A stretch of DNA of 64,000 nucleotides. Origin: Acanthosepion esculentum. Its lineage: Eukaryota; Mollusca; Cephalopoda; Sepiida; Sepiidae. The notes beneath the pieces are model-generated. The model did not search any database and was not told the origin of the DNA. It saw nothing but the letters and a program-made list of their open reading frames with translations. Below, one piece after another: positions 55,115-64,000 of the stretch. The stretch is taken from assembly GCA_964036315.1 (NCBI GenBank), contig OZ038479.1, positions 56,485,246-56,549,245 on the forward strand, given 5' to 3'. The position numbers were made by a program, and so were the translations under genes. Each line of letters opens with the position of its first letter. The stretch's first letter is position 1.

Positions 55115-58100
55115 ACACACAGTTTTAAATTCAGAGTTACAAGTTGGGGGGGGATTCATACCTTTCATGTAAGTAAATCTAATGGATTCGACTGGAATTT
55201 GAAATCGGCTCTCCGATTCCTTAATTCGAGTCGCTATCCTCGGAACGTTTATACAAAAATTCTTTTAAAAATATTGTTATTTCATGAATTGTGCTAAGCT
55301 TTTCAATTTATGATCAGTAAATATAACTTTCGATTAATGATAATGTAAAAGGGTGAAATTAACACTTAATAAATTACTCTAATTAATTTTTCTTAAAAAA
55401 TGAAAGCAATTCTTGTAAAAATTCATTATTCATTGGAAAAGAATTATTTTTCTTAAGACAATAGTGTTCATAACTTATTTATGAAAGAAAAGCTTTTCTA
55501 ATTAAATAAGGTCTTAGTTTTATTGCATTTTTTATTTTATTTTATGATTCATAGTAATTTTCGGTAAATGGGGCGTCTGTTTTACAAAAAAGAAAATTGA
55601 TGATTTAAATTTTCTCCAAAGAGTTCTGCTTTTAACTAACAGGAAGAGGGTGAAATTTTAATTTCATGAAACATTAAGTGGGGAGTAACAGATGTGAAAA
55701 AAAATTATTTAATAAATTTTTGAAATTATACATACAAAAATATTATTGCATTCATTTGTGAAGAATCCTGAAAATTTCTCTAAAATCTGACAATTATTTA
55801 ATTTTTGCAAGAATTCCCAAATCAATTACACTAAAATTTCCTATACTAATCAATTTTTGGCACCCCTGCTGACGCAAGAAAAACAAAAGTTTTAACCAAA
55901 GTTTCAAACGTGCTAGAAATTGTATTGAGGTGCTCTGGTTTACTTTGTTTTGAGATTGTTTATAAGGCTGCATTTTTGTGTAAGAGCACAATACATCTAA
56001 ATTTTGCGAAACACAAGGAAAGAGAACAAGAAACCAAATTGGATTCAACAATAAAATATATATTGAAAATCAACGAGTACAAACAATTATGCTAATGTAT
56101 TAATATTTAGGGAAAGAAAAGTAGCTTCCCTTGTACTGTTATCTGAAACAAGACAGGAAAAATGTACTTAAGATATTTCTTGATTGAAATGTTCAGAGTT
56201 CGGTGAACAAATAAGATTTTGAATTCAAGAATTCAAGTTAGTTTAAATTTGTGTTGTACAAAAGGATAACAGAATTTGGTTTGTGAACTTGGCTTGGTGA
56301 CAGACAGTTAATGGAGTATTAGTTCTGTGTCTGTGTGTGCGTGTTGTGTAGAAACGTGGAAGAATGTAGTTACGTGTAAGTTTCTGAGTCCTACTGAAAT
56401 TATTTCTGGAGTAAGAACTGTTTTAATTTCTTTTTGGTAGGCTCCAGAGAGACAATCGGAAAAGTTGAAAAGAATATCTAAAATACACGATTGGACAAAA
56501 ATTAACCAATCACTGATTTTTTTACAAAATTAAGTTGGGCAAAGTCATGGCAGAAAACTTTAGTGCGGATACTGCGATTAGTAAATTGTCCTATTGTAAA
56601 CAGTGATTATTTTCTAACCAAACATAGATGAGTATTTTGTAGGCGTGGTAATCGTAGTAGTCACTACAATGTCATTTTAACCATGATAAATGAAAAGAGC
56701 ACCCCCAGAAATGGCTAGATATGAAATTTGGTGTAAGAAGTATTCATTTTATGACACAATTCAAGCAAGTCTAAAATCGGCCTTTCAAATACTTTGTGAC
56801 AAAAGGTTAAAAAGCAATTTTTTTCAATTTTGAAGTGGAATAATCCAGCATAAATCCATTCTATCACTCCCCCAAAATAGCCATGTTACTGGTATAGTCA
56901 TAATGTGATATTTGAAATTTGGGATGAATGTGGGTCTTATTTCCAGTTTTATGAAATGTCAAACCTCAAGTTATGAGTTGTTTGCACGTCGTTGCAGAAG
57001 TTTTGATTTATAAAATTTGCATATTCAGACTGAATTTATTTAAGAAATATGCAGTGATACTATCTGTAATTTTATTATTGATTTCTTATGTATCTAACAA
57101 GCTAGTATAATTTTAACTGTTGTTCTTGATTGCTTTTTAAAATATAGGAGTCCAAATATGGTATTTTGTCCTAATTCATAATAGACAAAAAAAAAAGTCG
57201 AGCACATGTGTAAAAATAAAAATAAATCTGCCAAAATTAAGCGGTTTGAGATATTTTGATGAAATAAAAATCATGTAGATTAAGAAGATTCAATCAAGAT
57301 AACACCTAGTACCTGTTTGAAACTTTCAACTGTGATACCTACTAAAAAATAAAAGTTACAACATTCGCCCACGCATTTTTCAGAAAAATTGCAACAATCT
57401 ACCCAGCCGCTGGAGCTGATTTTGTTGTTAAAAAAAACTATAAATAGAAATAGCAAAAGAATTTTCGTCGCATTTTGAGACTCACACACGCAAAGATACA
57501 CACGGGAATTATGTGTCAAAATTGCCGCCAAAGAAACAAACTTTTTCACTTAAATATCTTTCATAGAAAAATCTTTTGTGTAAGTTAAATTCAACCTTTC
57601 AATCAAAGGCAGACAACTTTTTAGACATCGAACATTTCTGAAACAGCAAAGAACTTTTACTCTACCTTTGCACGCATCATTACAAACAAAGAAATTGTAA
57701 ATTGTGTATCTAACATTTAATCTGTTGTTTCAAACATGTACTTTTTGTCGTGATTGAATATCGTTACCATTTGGCCACTTCTTATGAATTATGTTTGTGG
57801 ATATTGCATATTTTATTTGCAGCACAATCTTAAATATTCACGCATCCTTCTTAGATCCACTTAGTTAGTTAGTATTTTAAATTTTATTTTTCCATAAATC
57901 ATCTTCAAACGTAAGGCTATAAAGTATCTTAAAAACATCAATACAATGTTAGACTACTGACTGAAAGCATTGTTAATTTTTTTAAATTTCTGTGTTTTAA
58001 ATAAGTTCACTTAAAAATAAAATTCAAAATATCAAGTCACTTCTGTTCTTCCGTTTGATAAATTCCACGTCAATACATTGAATTGTCAGGAAAAATCTCA

Positions 58101-58460
58101 AAAATAAGTCACCGTGGTTAAACATCCATTTTTTTAATGATATCATTCCATTGACGAAAGAAAATATGATTTTTATTTAATCAAAATTTCGAATGTTCTA
58201 ACCTAACTAAAAAAAGTTGACAAAATTTAATAAAATAATCAAAAAATACTTTGGTCTTTCCTCTTAAACATTTTTATGATAAAAAAAATTCATCATTGTA
58301 TGCTCTATATCGGCGAATTAATGGAGATATATAGATTTGGCTTTGTGTCACATCTCAGCTTCACATCTCAGCTTCACTTAGTAAATTACTATTTCGGTCG
58401 AGGGTGGCATCGTTTCATTAGCATTGGTAGTGTCAGTGGACCTGAAGAAAATGTAAATGC
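55115..58460. other. Intergenic, with one more flank module
   Basis: 55,480-55,640 repeats the AATAAGGTCTTAGTTTTATT module. 56,000-58,200 is AT-rich with no recognised gene; the 57,280-57,549 minus frame lacks motifs. 58,213-58,330 is a copy of the AATAATAACAAA-type module, lying directly before the plus-strand first exon. Confidence 0.5.
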
Positions 58461-58733
58461 CAAGAAATCTCAGGATTTTAAACACAAGGAACCAAATCTT
58501 GCGTAACACCGTTTAACTTCTTTTTTTTACTCCACCCTCTCTGCCTGCTAAAAAAAAGTAAAATTCCTAATTCTGTCGTATTTTTCCATTCGCTTCAACT
58601 CCGACATTATTATAATTATATCAACTCAACGAGGAATATAAAAACTGGAGAGACCGACAGAGAAATCCCAACAAAATCATTTTGAGAACAAAGAAATCAT
58701 CCTGTTTTGTTTGTCTTTTTTCTACTCTTTAAG
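58461..58733 (+). other. Putative non-coding first exon of ZNF-F
   Basis: The plus strand reads CAAGAAATCTCAGGATTTTA, AACACCGTTTAACTTC and CTTCAACTCCGACATTATTA, and ends CTACTCTTTAAG before GTAAGAAT (GT at 58,734). It is an inverted homologue of the first-exon blocks at 31.1 and 51.3 kb. The intron to the acceptor at 62,321-62,324 would be 3.6 kb. The 76-codon frame across it (58,276-58,506) is not conserved. Confidence 0.6.
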
Positions 58734-59298
58734 GTAAGAATACAAATAAATTTGAATTAAAAGAAAAAACAAAATAATCGTTAATTAATAATTACCGATT
58801 TGCTTCGCGATTTTTTAATTCCTTTTTATTCTCTGTTAGTTTTAGTTAGCAAAATTAAAATAAATTCAACTATGATGATTTCAATTATGTCAGATATTTT
58901 GAAGAAATATTTTTAAATTTACAAACCGTAAAGGAGATTATTACTTGTATTTTTGTTATTTTGCTTTGAAGTTTTAATTTTGTTTTGATTCAATCACAGT
59001 GAGTAGTGTGAGTTCAGACATGTCCATAAAAAAAAAAAATAGCATGAAATTTGACTTCCTTCTGGCATTAAATTTGACCTTATTTTAGAAATCATTAAAT
59101 TTCCATATTACTCTTTCTTTAAAAAAAAAAAAAAAAGATTAGGTTCAAAAATTCGCAAGATCATGAAATACAAATTATATTTTTGGTTTGATGGAGTTGG
59201 GACAATTTTGCTGGAATGTTTTTTAAAAACTGAAATTCTTTATCACGGTTAAAAAAAAAAAAAACAATAATAAAAAAAGTAATAAATAATTTATTTGC
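58734..59298. other. Intron-like sequence
   Basis: AT-rich, with several A runs; nothing recognised. Confidence 0.4.
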
Positions 59299-60064
59299 AG
59301 TTCAAGACCCGCGTTCAGTTTCTAATAAAAATTTACCGAATAGTTACATTAGTTATAAATGTACATGCTTAATTCGGAAATAACAAAGAAATTTTGATAA
59401 AATCTACCATTTTGGAGTTATCGACACTAAAAGTTCTGACTCATTTGTGGCTACAGCACGGCCGCCATTATTGACGTTGTTTGCGTATATTTGCTGCGAA
59501 AGGGCCATGCGCGGAAGCTTACTTAGTTAACGACCATTTTACTGATCTTACTCGTCTCAATTACTGCACAAGGGGTAGGGGGTTAGATTATTAGGTAAAC
59601 TCTTATTTATTTAGAAAAGCAATGACAAGTGTTGTTTTTTATACTAAAATAAATAATAAAACAAGTTGTAATATAATGAAATCTTATTTTAAGGCAAAAT
59701 AAAATTTGAACATAAATTTGTTCTTATTAATTCCTTTTTTAGCATTTTTTTTTTGTATTTTGTAAATAATCATGCTCTTTTTAAATTTCATGCAAAGTTT
59801 TCACATTGTGTGCACAATAATCAAGACAAGCTTTCACCCATGGTTATTCCACATCAAATGTATGCAAACAATGCCAGTAATGGCTGCTGTGCTGTAGCCG
59901 CAACACAAATGAGTCTGACCTTTTAGTGTCTATAACTCCAAAATGGTAGATTTTATTAAAATTTCTTAGTTATTTTCGAATTAAGCATGTACATTTACAA
60001 CTAAATGTGACTACTCAGGAAATTTTTATGAGAAACTGAGCACAGGTCTTGAACTGCAAATTAC
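59299..60064. repeat. Foldback element with about 230-bp inverted arms
   Basis: The arms 59,299-59,530 and 59,838-60,064 are reverse complements, with roughly 10% differences. Both start TTTGCAGTTCAAGACC at the outer edge and share TGTACATGCTTAATTCG and AAATCTACCATTTTGGAGTT. The about 300-bp centre is AT-rich and non-coding. No target duplication was recognised. Confidence 0.88.
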
Positions 60065-60112
60065 CCATAAATGTTATCCACACAATGTTAGATATTTTTA
60101 TTTTTAAATATA

Positions 60113-60470
60113 CAGGGTGGTCTGAAAGTCTTGTCACCAACCCCTACCCACTCTTCCAAAAGGTAATGAGAACAATAAAACAAGTAATGATTTCTTGGGT
60201 GATTGTAGCATAGATGCCTCCACTTCTGTACATGTGTCCCTTTGCATAAATCATCTTGTCCTTGGCTTCTCTTTAATTGATCCCGGGAGAAACAGTGTTT
60301 CCATCACAGTATCTTGCAGTGAAGTTATGTCTCCCATCCTCCAGAATGCACACAATCATGTGTCCATACATGTGCAAGCAGCCTCTCTTCCAAACTGTAG
60401 GAGCTCATGTCAGCCATCTGAAATAGAAAAATGAAATTATATTATTTAGGGGTGACAAGACTTTGGGTAG
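60113..60470. mobile_element. Mariner-type MITE, non-autonomous
   Basis: The left end is CAGGGTGGTCTGAAAGTCTT followed by GTCACC. The right part contains GGTGACAAGACTTTGGGTAG, an inverted counterpart. The about 350-bp centre lacks transposase sequence; the 60,195-60,434 frame is fortuitous. Confidence 0.65.
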
Positions 60471-62320
60471 TTTTCACTCCACAAAATAAGCATCTGATTC
60501 CAGAAATATCCTTTTTAGTAGAACTGAGATTTTAATAATTTATTTAATAAAAGAAAATAACATTGAAACGGTTGAATCATTGCAGTCAACTAAAAAACTA
60601 TTAGTTTTTGCTATAAAGAAAATCATAAATCATTTTTAAAATTCTTGTTCATTTGGAAAACCACTTGATTCGTTTCAGTGCTATTTTGAAAAGTTTGCTT
60701 AGGAAGTCTTGGATGGCAGAACTTATTCATCACTTAGGAAAAATAGAACGTCAGATGAAAAATTAGTTTTCCAACAAATATCTCTATGTAGGTATATTCA
60801 ATACTTTGTTAAAAAAGAGCCTACCCTGATGAAAAAAAAGCTCCAAATATGATTAAACAATTTTTTAAAAAGCACTAAAAAACTAATGCTAAATATTATG
60901 TAACTGCTGACATAAAAAAAAAACAAGATTTTCAACAAAAATTTCAAACGTGCTAGAAAGGAATAAAAAATTTTAAAAAATAATTAAAAAATATTTTGTC
61001 TTATTAATAACGTAAACTTTTACATGATAAAATTTTGTTTTTATTAATTTTGGCACCTTTCTTCATCATGCTATGCTGTTTTTTAGTGAATTATTGAATA
61101 TACCTATCTCTGTGTTAATAAAATGTAGGTATCTCCACTAATTCACCAAAAAAAAGCATGCCATGATGAAAAAAGGCCTCAAGAATTTCCAAATTAATGT
61201 GTTTGTCACATAAAAATCTAATGGTAAATATTATGTAGATTGCTGACATAAAAAGAAACAAGATTCTTAACCAAAATTTAGAAGATGCTAGAAAGAATGA
61301 AAAACTTTAATAAAATAATCAAGAAATACTTTAATCTTGCCTCTTAATAATAGCATAAACATTTTGATGATAAAACTTTATTGTTTTTAAGTTTCGGGCC
61401 TTTTTTAATCATGCTACGCTGCTTTTTGGTGAATTAGTAGCGATACCTAATAAACTTACTATTTACTCCTGGAGATTGTGTTATTTGCCTTGATAAAGCC
61501 CCTCAGAGACTTAGTCTTTATTGACGTCCTTTTACAAATATACTCTCTTTGAAATTATTACACAATATTTGTAATGTCTAAAAGAATCAGTGAACTACTT
61601 TTTAATCTTTTTTTTCTTTTATATTCCTTTATTCAGTGTAAGAAATTCAAAATTGTTTATAATAACTTTCATAACAACAGGCATTGTTTCTACTTCCTCT
61701 AAGGAAAGAAATTTGTTGATTGTGTTAGGTTTGATGTGATGCATTTGATTAATTTTACAAGCATGGAAAGTAAAGGCAGAGTTGTAAGACAGGTACTGTT
61801 TGACATTTGAATATGTTCCAAGGGCATTAGTGAAAAGTGAACAAAGAAGACTTGATTAAAATTTGAATTCTTCATGCTTATTCAACTTTCCATCTTGAAA
61901 AATATTGCCAGGTTTAGATAAAAACCTTCCCTAAAAATATTTCCTGGTGTATATTATAATAACTATTTGAAGGTAAGCAAAGAATTCATACAGATTGATT
62001 TTATATCAGAATTTTCTTATTACTGGCACAAAGATCTCTTTCATTGGGCTGATATCCATTTGCAGTGTTTGATTCATATCAACAAACTAATAATTACCAG
62101 ATTGAAATCACCACCTTGGTTTATACAACTTGTGATAAAACAAAAGTACTCTATTGCTTGATATTTGAAATTGATTCTTCATTGTCCTTTCCCTAAAGAA
62201 AAAACAAAGCTTCACTTGGTCATTATGCTTTAAATTTAATGCTTTTTGTCACACTTTGAGATGAACTGATTTCATGTATTATTCACTATCACTGTTAAAA
62301 TGCCTTATTACTTTTTCTTT
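60471..62320. other. Intron of ZNF-F with two tandem AT modules
   Basis: 60,910-61,130 and 61,215-61,450 are direct copies of a module reading AACAAGATTTTCAAC..AAATTT, ACTTTGTCTT and GATAAAACTTT. 61,960-62,250 is an inverted counterpart of 27,060-27,380 in the ZNF-A intron. No gene. Confidence 0.6.
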
Positions 62321-62351
62321 ACAGATGATTTGGCTGAACAGAAAATCATGA
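62321..62351 (+). promoter_or_regulatory. Splice acceptor and upstream mini-ORF of ZNF-F last exon
   Basis: CTTTTTCTTTACAG is followed at 62,325 by ATGATTTGGCTGAACAGA. A frame of eight codons plus stop (MIWLNRKS) begins on the first exon base, as in the other three copies. Confidence 0.65.
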
Positions 62352-62639
62352 TATTCGTAAAAGCTGTTATTATTGGGAATTTCAATTAAAGAAAACAAGA
62401 ATTTTGACTTTGCATCAAGAACAGAGAAAGATGTACTGTAATCTTCATGTAAAACTTATGTCTATATTTTCAAAAACATCACATTAGCTGGCAAAAAAAC
62501 ATGTACTTTGAAGCTTGTGATTTTTCTTTTTTTGTAGACAGTGTTACATATGAGTAAAAATTAAAGGGAAGCCTTTTATTTGTTAAGATTTCAAACTTTT
62601 GTCAATTCGAGATTTAATGTGATATATCGAGAAACAAAC

Positions 62640-62699
62640 CATATTCTTGTGAATTTTGTGGATTGGCATGTTCATGGAAGTTAAATGTGAAGCATAAAC
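62640..62699 (+). pseudogene. Frameshifted finger upstream of ZNF-F
   Basis: [20 protein letters not shown] is a decayed finger in a different frame from the ORF that follows. A one-base change in the linker (ACACACCCTGGAGAG) separates it from the ZNF-F frame. Confidence 0.7.
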
Positions 62700-64000
62700 A
62701 TGGAAACACACCCTGGAGAGAAATCACATTCTTGTGAAATTTGTGGTTCTGTCTTTACACGGAATTCACATTTGAGGTGCCATATGCGAGCACACACAGG
62801 GGAGAAACCATATTCTTGTGAAGTTTGTGGATCCGCATTTTCACAGGTATCGAATTTGAAGCGCCATATGCGAACACACACTGGAGAAAAAGCACATTCT
62901 TGTGAAGTTTGTGGCTCTGTCTTTTCACAAAAGTCACATTTGGAGTGTCATATGCGAACACACACTGGGGAGAAACCATGTACTTGTGAAGTGTGTAGCT
63001 CTACATTTTCAGCAAAGACATCTTTGGCATGTCATATGCGAACTCATACTGGAGAGAAACCATATTATTGTGAAGTTTGTGGATCTACATTTTCAAGGAA
63101 GATATCTTTGTCATACCATATGCGGACACACACTGGAGAGAAACCATATTCTTGTGAAGTTTGTGGATCTGCATTTTCACGGAAGAACCTTTTGAAGTAC
63201 CATATGCGAACACACACTGGGGAGAAGCCATATTCTTGTGAAGTTTGTAAAACTGCATTTTCAGACAAGTCAAATTTGAAGCGCCATATGCGAAAACACA
63301 CTGGAGAAAAAGCACATTCTTGTGAAGTTTGTGGCTCTGTCTTTTTAGAAAAGTCATATTTGGAGTGCCATATGAGAACACACACTGGGGAGAAACCTTA
63401 TACTTGTGAAGTTTGTAATTCTGCATTTTCAGGAAAGACATCTTTGTCATGTCATATGCGAATTCACACTGGAGAGAAACCATATTCTTGTGAAGTTTGT
63501 GGATCTACATTTTCACAGAAGACATCTTTGGCATACCATATGCGAACACACACTGGGGAGAAACCATATACTTGTGAAGTTTGTAGCTCTGAATTTTTAA
63601 TGAAGACATCTTTGGCATGTCATATGCGAACACACACTAGAGAGAAACCATATGCTTGTGAAGTTTGTGGATCTGCCTTTTCACAAAAGTCATCTTTAGC
63701 ATACCATATGCGAACACACACTGGCGAGAAACCGTATTCATGTGAAGTTTGTGGAACTGCATTTTCACGGAAGAACCTTTTGAAGCACCATATGCGAACA
63801 CACACTGGGGAGAAACCATATTCTTGTAAAATTTGTGGATTTGCATTTTCACACAAGTCAAATTTGAAGCGCCATATGCAAACGCATGCTGGAGAGAAAT
63901 CACATTCTTGTGAAGTTTGTGGCTCTGCGTTTTTAGACAAGCCACAATTGGATTGCCATATGCAAACACATACTGGAGAGAAACCTTATACTTGTAAAGT
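62700..64000 (+). CDS. ZNF-F: C2H2 zinc-finger protein, at least 15 fingers, cut by window end
   Basis: The frame opens with ATG at 62,700 ([15 protein letters not shown]), has an in-frame TGA shortly upstream, and is still open at 64,000. Fifteen complete C2H2 fingers are visible and a sixteenth starts (YTCKV). They have TGEKP-type linkers, a mostly invariant CEVCGSxFS...HMRTH frame and variable helix residues. Two linkers deviate (THTREKP, THAGEKS). A five-finger pattern (SNLKRH, SHLECH, TSLACH, SLSYH, NLLKYH) recurs from fingers 2, 7 and 14. It is probably a nuclear DNA-binding protein. The true N-terminus is unsure because the preceding finger is out of frame. It has opposite orientation to ZNF-A, B and C. 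Confidence 0.85.
   Translation, partial: METHPGEKSHSCEICGSVFTRNSHLRCHMRAHTGEKPYSCEVCGSAFSQVSNLKRHMRTHTGEKAHSCEVCGSVFSQKSHLECHMRTHTGEKPCTCEVCSSTFSAKTSLACHMRTHTGEKPYYCEVCGSTFSRKISLSYHMRTHTGEKPYSCEVCGSAFSRKNLLKYHMRTHTGEKPYSCEVCKTAFSDKSNLKRHMRKHTGEKAHSCEVCGSVFLEKSYLECHMRTHTGEKPYTCEVCNSAFSGKTSLSCHMRIHTGEKPYSCEVCGSTFSQKTSLAYHMRTHTGEKPYTCEVCSSEFLMKTSLACHMRTHTREKPYACEVCGSAFSQKSSLAYHMRTHTGEKPYSCEVCGTAFSRKNLLKHHMRTHTGEKPYSCKICGFAFSHKSNLKRHMQTHAGEKSHSCEVCGSAFLDKPQLDCHMQTHTGEKPYTCK

Overview
The window is AT-rich animal nuclear DNA. The evidence is long intergenic and intronic stretches, spliced gene fragments, C2H2 zinc-finger arrays and many DNA transposons, LTR elements, a Penelope-like element and SINE-like repeats. 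There is no operon structure. The mix (large C2H2 clusters, Tc1/mariner, hAT, GIY-YIG Penelope elements) suggests an invertebrate. A cephalopod mollusc is one candidate and an arachnid another. The species cannot be fixed from sequence reading alone.

Layout. Positions 1-22,000 are mainly transposon graveyard: a Tc1 element with about 200-bp inverted termini; an intact-looking 159-residue mariner HTH protein; a Penelope remnant; a 392-bp palindrome; a hAT element whose transposase tail has become a 78-bp satellite and was then hit by a solo LTR; a near-complete D34D mariner; a deleted mariner; old tandem repeats; and Gypsy and mariner remnants. One orphan zinc-finger-type first exon lies at about 8.4 kb (- strand).

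Positions 22,000-64,000 hold a C2H2 zinc-finger cluster. ZNF-A (- strand, 19 fingers, recently truncated), ZNF-B (- strand, 11 fingers) and ZNF-C (- strand, a dead duplicate of B) are followed by ZNF-F (+ strand, at least 15 fingers, running off the right edge). Each has its fingers on one last exon that starts at a conserved splice acceptor followed at once by a tiny upstream ORF. Conserved non-coding first exons with good splice donors occur at 31.1, 51.3 and 58.7 kb in matching orientation, plus the orphan at 8.4 kb. The 3' flank of the unit recurs without fingers at about 46.8, 50.2, 53.3 and 55.5 kb, so the cluster grew by segmental duplication and several copies died.

Between these genes are a Tc1 remnant, a GTF2IRD2-like hAT remnant, Gypsy RNase H/integrase remains, two solo LTRs with exact 5-bp target-site duplications, two related minus-strand LTR-like blocks, a tail-to-tail Penelope-like dimer with tRNA-like and hammerhead-like motifs, a foldback element and a mariner-type MITE.

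The only candidate host genes are the zinc-finger genes, presumably DNA-binding nuclear proteins. The strongest leads for something undescribed are the hAT-derived satellite, the first-exon/last-exon architecture of the finger cluster, and the Penelope terminal repeat.
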